From the NCBI GenBank assembly GCA_021234535.1, contig CM037833.1:3726397-3790396 (forward strand): DNA of 64,000 nucleotides, written 5' to 3'. Below, piece by piece: positions 46,815-59,500 of the stretch. The stretch's first letter is position 1, and every line of letters begins with the position of its first letter. The position numbers and the translations under genes were made by a program. The notes beneath the pieces are model-generated. The model was not told where the DNA came from. It searched no databases and saw only the letters and a list, made by a program, of their open reading frames with translations. This DNA comes from Stichopus chloronotus (lineage: Eukaryota > Echinodermata > Holothuroidea > Aspidochirotida > Stichopodidae).

Positions 46815-47985
46815 TCAGTTATGTCCTGAACTGCACCCCTAGCCTTCACAATGTGGTTGGCCCTACAACACACGCAGCTTCGTTCCACATAGCAAAAGAC
46901 GAAGCTACGTAGCAATACTATAGAGGACATTATTACTCAGGCTTTTGGAATGAGTTTAGCCAACATATATTCTCGTCGACAGGGATTTTGTAAAAAAGTT
47001 TTTGTCAATAGTTCCCGCCACTTGCATCCAATTTACTTCCAACACAAATCGAAATCGCGCCAAACAGTTGACCAGCGTCTTTTCAGTGAAAATCGAACTA
47101 AAAAATTTGAATAGAAACTACAATATTTTTATCGTTTTACGACATTGAAAGTTATGAATGTGATATGACAGAATTTTTACAGATCTTACTGTTGTATTTT
47201 GAGCGTAACGTATTTAATATTGTTATGTGCCTCCTCCCACTTGTTCTTACCACGTTTTGTTCTGTAGTTTGCACGCCCATTATTCCTCGAATAAACCCAC
47301 TAAAAAGACACACGCAAAGCTTATTGCGGTCGAAAGATACCACCATTATTGGCGACGAAGATAGGATGTGTGAAGTAACTGAAACTACATCAACGTCCGA
47401 AGAAATTTGAAATTAAGCCGTGCGCATCGATGCAACAAGTGTCACGTACAGTATACACAGTAGCAATACAACCCCGTAACCAATGCGAGTGACCTTCAGT
47501 CGTCATTCTACCGTACGTACCCGTGTACACAGAAACGGTACAAGGGAACAATTAGCGTTAGTAATTCTGTATCATGCATCACAAATGAGACATATTTGTA
47601 TTCCAAAATCAAGATTCTGGATACACATGCAGAACGAGGAAGACGAGCAATACTGGGAGTATGTTCAAGATTTATGGTCCAGACCAGGCAATCCCGATGT
47701 GAAAGTGTTTTTTTCACATGGAGAGACGTGCCATTCATTTCAGAGCATTGAAGGCACAGTAAATGTGGAGCGAAGTTGATGCACAGTTATTTTTTCATAC
47801 TGGAAGAGGAGATCTCAAGCGAACTCTTATGCTGGTCCCACGAACCCCGACTTGCCCGGGTAACCAATTAAAAGCAAGGTCAACTCACCCTTTTTAGCGT
47901 GGGAACAGGGGCTGGGTCAGGGCTGGTGGATTGAGTCGGAGTTTGCCCAACTGAAGGGGATTTTGCACTGAACGAGTAATTGAAA
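46815..47985. other. No recognised gene
   Basis: Frames at 47165-47410 and 47483-47779 (+) are open but show no family motif. A TTGACATTG-like AT-rich stretch precedes them. Confidence 0.4.
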
Positions 47986-50900
47986 ATGGCAAGCGAGAGC
48001 AGCGACAGGGGTGTTTGGTCTGACACAGAGGTTTACGTATTATTGGGTATTTGTGGAGACAAGGCCATTTTAGACACAATGGACGGAACCTGCCGAATCA
48101 TAGCCACGAAAATGGCAGAATGCGGATACCAACGAAGTGTCAGCCAAATAAAGTACAAAATAAAAAAACCTGTACACAGTTGCCTACCTAAATTTTGGGT
48201 TAGTATTCGAATGATAGCACACTATAGAACGATGTGGGAAAGTAAAGTAATTGTGTGCGTAGGCATAAAACATTTTTACTTCTTTTGATGTTCCATTGTC
48301 GACAAGTTTTTTATCTTTCTACTAAAATGCTAATTTGTGTTTGATGTGCCCTGCAAGGTGCACAGCTTTCATGTACACAACTTAAGCGCATGTCTTGGAA
48401 TTTTCTGTAACCCCTAATCACGAACTATTCCAATTTTATACTTCTAACCATAGCATGTATATTGCAACCATCCATTGGGCAATGAAGCACAAGCCATTGT
48501 GTGAAGGTTAGTATATGTTTGCAGTTCAGTTGCGTTCTCTCTGAAAGACTACCTGAGCGAGCGAGCGAGCAGGTATCAATTGCTTCCTTCACACGGCTAG
48601 TTACACTCATTTTTGTTCATTGAACAGCCTAGTATATACAGTCTGCACTAGGTGCTATACGTTAGGAAATAACTTTGTTATGTTACACCTACTACGATCG
48701 AGTTTTGTCTCCTCAGTTATTGCTCCTTTTTATCCGCTTTTCTTGAATTTTCCTACATATCACCAAAAGTATAACTTTAGCAATATGTATAAGGTGCATA
48801 CTTCTGTGCACAAACACGCAACTTAATTTGTCTGCTGTACGTAACACACGTACCACGTGTAAGCTTAAAGGGTTTGCATGATTACGCAAAGAAAAAAAGT
48901 ATACGATCAATGAAAATTCATGCCCAAAAGCTTTAAGCCTGTCTGTGAATTGCACCAGTCAGGCAATTTGGAAAGACATATGTTCAGGGGATGATATATG
49001 TTCCAAATTCTTTGAAGAGGGACATTGGGTTGCTTCGTGGAATTTACTTAATTTTTCACTTATCGACTCATCGACTCAAGGACAAAAATGTAAAATATGA
49101 TTACGTAGTGCTTGACAGTTTTTTAAACAAGCCAACGGGAATCACACTTCTACACTGAATATTCCATTTCTCGAAGCAGCTAATCGCCGATGACGTAATA
49201 AGCTTATGATGTAAATATGTGCATACTTTTCACGATAGCAGGCCGCTTTGTCCCCTTGCAGGATATGATTTATGTTTTAATGTTTTTTTGTGCCAAGTCC
49301 ATTGTTTCTCGATGTAGTTTCTGTCATATTAGATCAAGCATAATTTTATTCCTCTGATTCGTTTGCTACGTATACGCGTTCCCTGTAAGATCAAACTTGA
49401 GACTCAAGAGTATGTAATGATGTATTTCTTAATCCCAGACGACTCTCAAGAGGGTACAGACACTGACAATGACGAGTGTGATGAAGAAGAAGAACCCCGC
49501 AACTACCCTCGTCAGGTGAGTTGAGTCAGTTGACCGAACTTGAAAACCGTGATGGTGATACCTATAACAATAACATCTTCATGGAACTATCTTATTTGAA
49601 TGATTCCTTGGATTAGTGGGAAAACTTATTGCAATGTATCCGGAGGATATCGAATGAGGGTAAATTTCATCATAGAATGCAGACGTACATGGTATATTCG
49701 ACTCAGCAATGTGATTTTTCTCTATTAGGGTTTCTCATTCTTATAAGGCTTCGAAAAGGGGTCAAGAAAAGCAAAGAAAATGTAAAATGCGGGGGGTAGG
49801 GGGATAACAAAAACAGGTAAAGAAGAACTGATGCCATCCATTTTCCTAAATATTACCTCGTCATTTTACCATTCTTTTTTTAATGACTACCTGAAAACAA
49901 AAGGGGAAGTTACTTCAACATGTATTTGCTACGTGAATAATTGTCAAATATATATTACATCACCAACGGTGTCTGGTTTTCTACGTTTAAAATACACTAT
50001 CTTTTGTTAACAGATTGTTAAAGAATACGATTATAGAACAGTTCCAAACAGGTCTTCCGGTCAGTCATATATAATTCCAATTTTTTTTGGGCATGAAAGT
50101 ACCCTATCAATCCATCCATAACGACACTTTATCATTAACATCTGATCAAGTAATGTATTTGATCTATTGTATTTTCATTTGTAGGATCGCTAGCTGCTCC
50201 AAGTGGGGTTCAACCTCGAAAGAGATCAGCTGAATCAGGTGAGTAGTAAAACTTGTTGATCCCTAGAATATTGTTCCCTTTGAACCACCATGGTGTAAAT
50301 TAGGAATGGTTTCGTGCTGGTATATCAGTTGCATCGCAAAGTAAAGGACAGATCCGCCAGAGAGCCGTAAAAATAAATAAAGACAGAAAAAATGTCCAAC
50401 TTTGTATAAAATATGAAGCCTTCCAGACGTGGCATTTTACACCGAAATTCAGTCGGCATTAAAGCTACAATCTTGGACAAAATACCTTGGAACACCCCGC
50501 GCCCCCATTCAATGTTGGCTGTAGGATTGCAGTTCAAAGAGTACATTGGAAAGGGGCGCGGGGTTTCATGTTATCCTCTGACCTAAAATTCAGTACGTAC
50601 GACAAAGTGTCCCAACAATTTTGTCCAAGATTGTCTGAGAATTTCGATGGGTTAGAAGCATGCGCGGTTCACAGGAAAAATCGTCAATTTGAAATAAGTT
50701 AAACGGCAAAATGGGGGGTGATATTCCTTGCAACAAGAAATATCAGCAGTGCATGTTCGGCATGTTTGGGGCCTATATTAAAGTTGGTTTACTGAAATAA
50801 TATTATTGTGTGAATGTTGTCAACGTAATTGCGGAGTAAAGGGAGGAATACATCAGTGAAATCCATGTATTTGCACTAAATGTGCTGAACAAAATGCGGT

Positions 50901-52615
50901 CATTGGGAGGTACCATCATACCTCCAATGCATCTTGTCGACCAGGAAACTACATTTTGTATGATACAAATGACGTACTTTCGGCTCAAACTCTGACATTG
51001 AGACAGGTACCGAAGAAAAACAAAAACTAAAAACACCCCCCCCCAAAAATAACATGTTAGTGGTCCGTTGAAGAAGATCGATGTTTATGTGTTATTTATT
51101 CAAATTGTTCTACGCTTAATGACTATTATGACTGACTTGGAGGTTAATCTGGGTAAAAAAGTGTACTATCATTATACAAAATGCAAATTTCATAAATGTC
51201 ACGTTTGACATACTCACAAAAGTCACATTGTGGCACCCATTCTATTGTACCGTACATGGTGGACTGTAATATGTCAGTCATTTTAACCAGTTTCAACGGA
51301 CTTCAGAGTACATATTTGTTGTTAGAGCTATATCATCACTATGGTCATGCCGTGAATCGAACCCCATCCAAGTTGACTTAGACCTAACAACAGCGTCCGA
51401 CAGTATAGGTTAATGAAACCCACGTTCTACCAAATGTTTTGACAGGAGAATTTAAGCAACCCGTGGGAAGATTGCATATGTTACCAGCTTCATGCAACGC
51501 AATGCAACAGCTTCCTATCAATGTTATTTCTAAACGCAACTATTTGTCAGCATACAAAACCATGAAACAATCTGTTCATTCATGATCACCCCTTTCCAAC
51601 CAAACATATACAAATATATCCCCAAAATTAAACTTATGTTCATAGTCGAAATTCAGTATTATATTTGCAACGTACGACAGTGTCCCAACAATTTTGTCCA
51701 AGATTGTAGTTTAAAAATAGAGAAAAGGGAGACGACGATATGACGAAGAGATATATGAACGGAACGACGCCGACCGTTTGCATTTATTACGTGCATGTAC
51801 GTTACAGGAAAGAGGTTAATTTTGTTTTTTTTGGGGGGGGGGGAGTATGTCCCTCATGTTAGAAATTATTGCAAAGCAGTAACCTAATAAGCGATGGCGT
51901 CGAAGGAGACAATGACACCCCATTCCCTATCTGGGAACACTGTCCTGACATGTCGGTGATTTGTTTCGTATTTTTTTCCGTGTTGCAGGATATAAGATGG
52001 AGATGGTATGACATGCTTTCCCTCATATGTGCTCTTAATTTCAGGATCAATTGGGCCAACCCCAAAAAGAAGCAAAGGGGAAAAGGGTCCATTTGATGAG
52101 CTGATCGCGTATCAGAGAAAAGCCGACGAAGCATACCTACGCGAAGAAAGACGTAGAGAAAGGCAGGAACGGGAACTCAGGACAAATGGAGAAGGGAATC
52201 CCTGAACCATGAGAAAAAATGACTGATGTCATGACAACTTTCATGAAAACAATGAGCGGTATGGTGCAAAGAACCACCGACAGATCACGACAGCCGCCAA
52301 CACAACATCAACCACGACAGCAGCAACCAGGGACCTCTCTCCATCAACCATGGCAGCCCCAACCTAGCGGAAGTCGGACATTTTATCCCTATTACGGTGT
52401 TGATCCCCGATTTTTACCAATTGTAGTTCTTATTATAATTAATTTGCTCCTCTCGGTTATATCATTATCCCTAAGTCTAAATCAGACAGCTAATCTGAAG
52501 AAGGATGTGTGTTGGTAATGGGCAGGGGGCATCCTCCCCATTCTTGATCGTCTCCTGGAAGAGGCATACAGAGAAGGAGCATGATGTGCAACTACAATAA
52601 ACATGCCTAATGGTA
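47986..52615 (+). CDS. Myb/SANT-like DNA-binding protein, five exons, introns in phase
   Basis: Exon 1 starts MASESSDRGVWSDTEVYVLL (47986) and reads GICGDKAILDTMDGTCR, IATKMAECGYQRSVSQIKYKIK: a trihelix-like Myb/SANT domain as in Harbinger-associated and related invertebrate proteins. The exon 1 donor is uncertain (perhaps TTGG|GTTAGT near 48198). Exon 2 is 49440-49516 (acidic DSQEGTDTDNDECDEEEE), with TCCCAG acceptor and CAG|GTGAGT donor. Exon 3 is 50015-50060 (IVKEYDYRTVPNRSS). Exon 4 is 50185-50239 (APSGVQPRKRSAES). Exon 5 is from 52045 (GPTPKRSKGEKGPFDELIAY then a charged helix). Exons 3-5 join with matching phase 1 (G|GA). The frame ends at 52205; a second frame (52219-52518) with MTDVMTTFMKTMSGMV and a hydrophobic stretch may be the original C-terminus after a shift. 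Two MITEs lie in intron 4. Basic clusters suggest nuclear location. Confidence 0.6.
48300..49435. other. Intron 1 of the Myb/SANT-like gene
   Basis: AT-rich, no element ends seen. Frames at 48425-48610 (-) and 48620-48826 (+) look like chance. Confidence 0.4.
50468..50633 (-). mobile_element. MITE copy 3 (inverted) in an intron
   Basis: Same ends as copies 1 and 2 but in opposite orientation: CAATCTTGGACAAAATACC... to ...CCCAACAATTTTGTCCAAGATTG. Flanked by TA on the left and TC on the right. Confidence 0.75.
50640..52044. other. Rest of intron 4 of the Myb/SANT-like gene
   Basis: Apart from MITE copy 4, only a T/G homopolymer run (about 51824-51844). A second possible acceptor (TGTTGCAG at 51990) exists before the chosen one (TTTCAG|GATCAATTGG). 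Confidence 0.4.
51645..51706 (-). mobile_element. MITE copy 4, right-hand part only
   Basis: GTACGACAGTGTCCCAACAATTTTGTCCAAGATTG followed by TA. The left end is missing. Confidence 0.6.
52596..52601 (+). terminator. Polyadenylation signal AATAAA of the Myb/SANT-like gene
   Basis: AATAAA lies about 80 bases after the last open frame, in ACTACAATAAACATGCC. No competing signal was noticed nearby. Confidence 0.5.
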
Positions 52616-52619
52616 TTGT

Positions 52620-53299
52620 ACGCTCAAGTAAATACACCATTACATACAAAGAATATCAGTTGAAGGTGTTTCTAATACATGAGTATGTCGTTATGTTTGA
52701 AATTCGTCGCTTTTGTGCCACCGTGTATTTTGCGAAGAATTTATTTTCTCGCAAAGCGGCATTTATTTAAACTCGCAGCTGTATATCGGGACTCGCAGCC
52801 GTACATTTATTAAGAATTTCAGCCGCCAATTAATGATTTTACTGAAGTTACGTGGGTTTGTATACATGTTTACCTGTACAGCTGTGAATAGGCTAGACAT
52901 AATCAGCTCAGGGCGAAAGTGTAGAGGCTGTCGAGTGTGCGCGGTATGTAAGCTTCATAGCAGCAATCAAAGATTTATTAAACAAACTTAAACATAAAAA
53001 TCAAATGTTGTTTACAGATTTATCTGTCTATGCGGGCTGACAGGTCTGTCTCTCATCTTCTGTTACTAAACTTGGCGGGTGCTCACGATAATCATTCCAT
53101 GAAACTCGCAGTTTTGGAACTCGCAACAGTAAAGGCTGCCAGTTAAGGGTTTTACGGCATAGTTTCGAACAAACTGGTTCAAGATGAGCCGGCCACGGTC
53201 TTTTTTCTCAGTTGTGACTCTCTGGCTTATCTTTCCTACTCCATTGCTTATGCTGCGCACCGAGCACATTGACAGGTTCCTTTTTTGAAATCTTCGGGT
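52620..53299. other. No recognised gene
   Basis: Frame 52713-52991 (+) is Cys-rich at its end (CRGCRVCAVCK) but otherwise anonymous. Confidence 0.4.
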
Positions 53300-53301
53300 A
53301 T

Positions 53302-53351
53302 GGCCCGGACAGGAGTCGAACTCCTGACCTTCTGGCTGCAAGACGGATGCT
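53302..53351 (-). tRNA. tRNA-like 3' half (truncated)
   Basis: On minus, CAGGAGTTCGACTCCTG forms a perfect T arm (5-bp stem, TTCGA loop), preceded by GCATCCGTCTTGCAGCCAGAAGGT as a decayed anticodon arm (TGC in the loop, two stem mismatches) and followed by TCCGGGCC as the 3' acceptor strand. No D arm or matching 5' acceptor strand lies upstream, so this is a fragment or the remains of a tRNA-derived repeat, not a working tRNA. Confidence 0.45.
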
Positions 53352-53408
53352 TGTATGTTCTCGTGTGTTTATAGTTCACGTTTCAAATTACATCTGATTC
53401 CTTCTGCA

Positions 53409-55324
53409 GTTGCGAAACCCTTTCCCGATCGGACCCGAACGCGACAATTGCTGTCGAGGAGGTAGTAAATCTGAGATTTTCCAGGCTTATCCAAGAGGGC
53501 TGTTGGCGTTGCAGTTCGAAAGGCATTCCCTGGAATCCGAAGGCTCTACTCAGGAAAGACAAAGACGAGACCGGGAAGATGGAAATCCTACGGAATATCG
53601 CTCATTGAGTCTGCAGTGCGGCCAACAAAAAAACATACAGCAGCACCGCCGCCACCACCACATCCAATAACATCTTTACCAGGTTTACCGCCTTGTATGA
53701 TTCTAGATAGGAAGTTGCTATCTATCCAGAAGGAAATCAGGAAAGGTCCTGTTCGAAAGGATCATATAGAGGTATGAGTGTTGCCATTAAAACATTCGTT
53801 AATCCACAACAGAAGGCAGAGAAAAAGCTAATGGCAGACCTTCACCATGAAGCAGTAATAATGATCAAAATTCCGTCCCACCAAAATATTCCTATTCTTC
53901 TCGGAATCATATCATCCCCACGGCGTCCTGTCATGTTGGTGACGAAATTGTATACGGCAGACGGAAGGCCAACGGCACAAAGAAATTCACTATCGGGGAT
54001 GAATTGGCTGGATCTGTTCAAGCAGATTGCCGAAGGATACTCCGGGTTTTGACTCCACGTCTCCACGTGACATGGAGTCAAGAAGACGTGAAAATTGCAA
54101 CTTTGATATCTTCTTCCAGTTATACGGTTTGCCATACACTCTAAAAACACTGTAGTCAACACTCACAAAATTCACAGCATTTCAACAGGCTTTCAATAGT
54201 GTGGCGCATTCCATTCATTGTTGTCTCCGACGTATTGTAGAGCTTGGCAGAGAGCGTAGGCTATTTGTGACGAGTATGGCTATGGCGTAATAGTTCCATG
54301 GTACCATGTAGAATTTTTAGCAAAAAATCGTGCTTACCACGTATTATGCTCGAGGTTTGCGCGTCACAATCATTCATCTCTGTGAGCCAAAAAATTTCAG
54401 TTACATTTTAAAGCTCACCCAGAAGACGCAGAATCTACTAATACTCTAGAAATCATTCAGCAAAGCCAAAAAGATAATCTGATAAAGGACAACTATTGGG
54501 AACTTGGAAGGCCAAAGACTCGTGATCTGCCAAAATTTCAAATGGTTCAACATCTGAATTAAGTTTTTAGTGCCTTGTATATTTATTGTGCTGGTACTCA
54601 TGTTAAGGCACTGGCTTTACCTGAATTACCCATTACAGCATTTCATTGAATACCTCACGGTAGTTTACTGAGAACAAACATGAATCAGTATTCAGATATG
54701 ACTTTTACTTCAAGCCAAAACCCTCCCTCTGTAACCCGTTTTCAAAGTAAAATTGCAGCTACTGAAACGACAACAAAAATAGTAGCAGATAGCAGAATTG
54801 TTTGTAGACTTGGTATATATTCCATATGTTATAATGTCCTTTTCAGAAAATGTAATGGAATCCAAAGTGTACAGTAGTTAGAACAAGTTGAGGCCACAAG
54901 TACAGATTTAGTGTAATTCAGTTATTATTATTTTTTTATATATTTATTTCTGATTTCCAATTTTTAGACGACAACATCGTTATTGCAAGGAAGAACGAGT
55001 GCGAGGAGGGGGGACAGTACATACCAGTCAATATTGACTTTGGAAAGGCTGGTCCTATGGGATCACATAAGAAGTTTCGACTGTCGAAGGAGGAGAAAAA
55101 AACATGGAGACGGAGATATCCATTCATCGCCCCAGAGATGATAGATGGAATCTGCCAGTGCATCGACAGATGTGTATTCATATGGATACCTCATTCACGG
55201 CCTGCAGTGTAAAGTGAAGGACTACGAAATTTTTAAGAAGTGCATATTATTATGCATGGCGGAATCTGCAAAGAGATCCCTATTTTATGTCATACAAGAA
55301 CTTCAAAATAGCTTGAAAGAATAA
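53409..55324 (+). pseudogene. Protein-kinase-like gene, multi-exon, broken
   Basis: An N-terminal coding region (53409-53770) after a TTCTGCAG acceptor includes CMILDRKLLSIQKEIRKG. The kinase N-lobe (53774-54052) reads SVAIKTFVNP with the ATP-binding Lys, then LHHEAVIMIKIPSHQNIPILLGI and PVMLVTKLY. The C-lobe exon begins at 54968 after TTTTTAG: DNIVIARKNE, VNIDFGKAG (DFG), RRRYPFIAPEMIDG (APE), and after a shift near 55155 STDVYSYGYLIHGLQ with a helical tail to KE stop (55324). The exon that should hold the catalytic loop (HxD) between 54055 and 54967 is not found, and there is a shift at 53772. It is kinase-fold without doubt; the family resembles invertebrate-expanded kinases, exact group unknown. 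AATAAA follows at 55359. Confidence 0.65.
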
Positions 55325-55358
55325 GACATTTTCGTTGCTGTTTTTTTAAAGAGGCAAC

Positions 55359-55364
55359 AATAAA
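55359..55364 (+). terminator. Polyadenylation signal after the kinase-like gene
   Basis: AATAAA 35 bases after the stop of the last kinase-like frame. Confidence 0.45.
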
Positions 55365-55369
55365 GATCT

Positions 55370-56595
55370 GGTAGCTAAACAAGCATTCTAAAAATTCACG
55401 AAATTGTTTCTAATCTTGTCTTAGCCGACCTGTTGCTTAACGCATTGCTTTTTTTAATTGGTTTGGGCGCACCAGGGAGCTGTCAGCTCCGAACAGTTCA
55501 CTGGACGGAACAATCGTTAACTGGTTAAAGTAGTTCGAAAAATTAAAACCTAGCTGGGCATTTTTTTTTTGGCTTCAAACACTTATTGGTTCAAACTCGT
55601 AAGAAAGCCATCTGTAAACTTTCTAACAAACTCTCACAAAATCATGCCTCTTTCTCCTCGAAACAAGAACTCAAATCTAATGGACCATTGCAACAATGAA
55701 CTTTTTGTAAGTATGACCAGAATGCAAGGCATTCCTACTCGCGAATGGAGGCGGTGCTTCGGTGCACCCATTTAACAATCCTGATATAGAAGTTAAGACA
55801 GGTAGTTTTGCAGATGGTAAATTTGCTGTGAGGTTTGTAACGCAGTGATGAGAGGTGAGGGGCCGATGCCTTATTTGCTACGAACTAGAGTGTTTTGAAA
55901 AGTATATCAGTGATACGCCGTGGTGATGTTCAAATTGACTTGATCCGTGTACCGGGGAGTGACGTATTAGCTATTTAGACGTGGATATGTTTAGATTGCA
56001 AAAAGAAATATGATATTAACAACCTAGCCAAAACCCGGCTTGAAATTCACACCTAAAATTGAAAATCCATTACTTCAAAATTCCCTTACTAATGGCAGTT
56101 TCACTTTTCCGTACTTCTTTACCGGTTCACTAATATGGTTCGGTGATAGACCTAATGCTTACTGTTCACTAGCTTCAACCGGGTAAGGCACATACGTGAT
56201 CATGCCTGTCATTGTGTAACTCTCTCATCCGAGACCAGTATTTACATTCCAACCTGTCTCAAGTTTCTCACTCCTGCTTTGGTAGTTTGGTAGGACTACG
56301 CTGAGCTAATATGTGTGGCGGGAGGATACGGACCTCTCTATAAAGAACAGCGGTTTACGAAAAAAAAATATGAACAAAATACACTACAAAAGTCACTAGT
56401 TATTACATGCAAACCATATCCACGGTAGCATTCAATGTTTACAACCTTGGCTACTAGCCTGACTGTTATTACTCCAAATCCACAACTGTATCATATGTCG
56501 GGTCACGTGTGTTTGTCGTTCTTTTCTTAAGGACAATCCAACAAGACAAGGAATAAAAACACTGACGAATCCATTCGCTCGTAAAAAGCGACTAC
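55370..56595. other. No recognised gene
   Basis: Only short frames (for example 55569-55775). Ends at the TA duplicated by the second pogo-like element. Confidence 0.45.
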
Positions 56596-56597
56596 TA

Positions 56598-59500
56598 TCC
56601 AGCTAACACACTACGTAACTACAACGTTATTTTTTGGTTGTGGTTACGTTGGTGTCGGTGTAACGTAAATACAACGTATATGTAACGTTTGGAAGTTACG
56701 TAAAATCACGTTTTTACAACGTTAAAGTAAAACGTTTTAATAACGTTTTATTTGGTTGCAATTACGTTGGTGTCAGTGGTACGTAAATATAACGTATCCA
56801 AGTTACGTAAAATCACATTCACGTTTCATAACAACGATCTGGCAACCTTTCATTTTGGTTATATTTACGTTGTTGTCAAAGATAGGTAAATATTACGTAA
56901 TTATAACGAATCAAAGTTACGTCAAATCACAACGTTCTTACAACGTTATATTTTGGTTGATTACATTAGTGTTAGACAGACGTTAACAAAACGTAAATGT
57001 GACATACTAACCCTCCCCGGCCCCCTTTCGTGGCTGTCAAATAGAAGTCCAGTCAGCTATGTAGGCTACAGTAGTATGTGTTTTGTTTTTTACCGGCCTT
57101 CACTCATTTTCATTACCTTACTTCTACTTCGCTACTTTGGCAAACAGCTAAACTTGTTCAAATGCTCACAATTTTAAAACTCTGAGTATTCATTGGCTGA
57201 AAAAATGTTGCCAACCGTTGGCAAATCCTTGAGTAAAATGCCCGGTTAATAATACACTTACACTTTGGATTTCACAATCCAGTAACAAAAGCGCGCGAAC
57301 TGCAGTTTGAAAATCTCGTTGATAACGCATACGGTGCGGCTGTCTGAATTTGCAACAGAGGAACTCGCACGAAGCTCCATGTTCTGCTGCTGAAGTCTCA
57401 TCGTTCGATTGATGCTTACTGTACGTGTAAGTTGCAAGTAATGCCTTGCATTTACAGCAATTAATAGCCGTATGATTATGATGGGATTCATTCACTGTTA
57501 TTCGGAAACAGTTTGACGTTTATACAGCTGATAATTTGTATGTTTTGTACAAACCCGTTGAGTTGCGGTTAGGCTACGTACTGTATAGTGTGCCGTATGC
57601 TGCCGTGTGCACTGAGTGTGAAATGGAGGCCTAACATAACCCCAATGAGTACCGTTACTCAACGTAGCCTACACTACAGTACACTGTACTGACTTAAGCC
57701 TAAATTTTACAGTATTATGATTGATGGCTAGGCTAGTAGGCTTACTGTAGTGGTAGCCCAATCTTCAAGAAATTCAAGAAGTGGAATGGTAGCAATGTAG
57801 CCAACGAATGATGCAAGTTTGAGCTTGGATTCCAAAAGTTGGTATTCGCATCGTGATTTGGAGCAGTTTTGAAATTACTCTTTGGCACATGAGTACACTT
57901 GTACTTGCAAACAAAAGTGTATAATTATATTGCCTGGGCACAATATTGGAACAGTTGGGAAACTGACCCTGGATTAGAACTCGAACAACAGTACAAAGCT
58001 ATGATTTACGCTATTATTAATGTGAATATATGTTGAAGACCTTCACAGGCCTGACTATCTGACTTCTAAGTGCCAAATGTTTCGTTCATTTCAAACATGC
58101 AGTTATGTTCCACCTTTGATTTTAAGAACGAATTAACAGACAATTGCAGTATAGTATAGTCCTACTGTACATTGGTGTGTTGTTGATATACCCTTTCTAT
58201 GCAATGGAGGGTTTGACATAATAGAACAGTTCTCTGTTATGGCCAGGAAAGTCTGTAAGACAGCATTACTCGGTAAAGATGAACCACTAATATTGTCCAG
58301 CAGCTCACAACTTGATTGAGATGAAGGGAATCATTAGGCTTCACATGAGAATAAAGTTATTTAAAGTATTGTTCAATCGGCTATGACGCTACGTAGTGCT
58401 CTACATTGCTACAGTACTGTACTACGTTTCAACACATCTACAGGACCACTTATCTTGGTATGTGTACAATATTGTATTTGTACAGTACTGTGCTTTGGTA
58501 CTGTATTAAAAGTTCCAGTAAGATCATGGTAAAGAGTCTCTACAGTACCTGTAACTACTATAATGTAGGAACTGCAGCCTGCCAGTTCATGCAGATCCAC
58601 TAAAGAGTCATAGAAAAAGAAAGCAAGCTGTAAACTATGGGATCAGATACAGTATTTTCATCCAATTCAGCTAGTCAGCCTCAGAATGAACTGAAGTAAA
58701 GATATGTCAACATAAGCAACATCTTTAATGCGTAGTTCACCTAATAACTTGCGAATTCAACAAAAACTAAACAAAAAAATCACGTCATAGAATATTCATA
58801 ATCTGAGACTGTACTGTAGCCTACTGTCATACTGCACATTAATGTTTACAATAATGTAATGACAAGTACCCTAGGCCTGATGCAGTAGAAATGCTTTAAA
58901 AAAAAGAAATTACAATAGCGTTATTGCTTTGATAGTGTTCATACAGTTCTGTGGGATTATGCTGACATTTTAAGAGCAGGACAGCAGGTGGCTAAAAACT
59001 CAACATGACCTGATAATTGGAGTAAAGGTACATTCAGCACTTTTTGTACAGTAGAGTACTAGAAATGTCACTGTATATCATCTGCATTGTGGAGCATTTC
59101 TCAACAACTGGCGATGATTTTCAGTGGAGAACAGTACATGCTGTGGTGAACCATATGGTAGGCCTTTGAGAGACATACTGTGAGCCTACACAGCATTACA
59201 AGAAGGTGAGATGGGATCAACTGATAAGAGAGGTGACTGCGACAGCTCTTCTAGTCTAGAAGTTGTTTTGGGCTTAAGCAACCGTTATAGTTTTTTGCAA
59301 CACAACAGAAATCATCTACCAGCCCACACAGTTGGTTTCCAACCCTATTGTTTGAGAATTGTTGAGTACAGAACATTATTGTTATTTCTTTTCAACCAGT
59401 TTTCAGTAGTACAGGTATGTGTCCAACAAGGTTCCTGAGAACTTTTTTTTTTTTAATACAGTCCTCCGCCTGCCATGATTATGATATTTGTTATTCTCGA

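Noticed and set aside
52219..52518. Stand-alone membrane protein suggested by a hydrophobic stretch near the C-terminus
   Set aside because: The frame begins with a segment that fits the preceding Myb/SANT-like exon after a small shift, so it is better read as that gene's tail.
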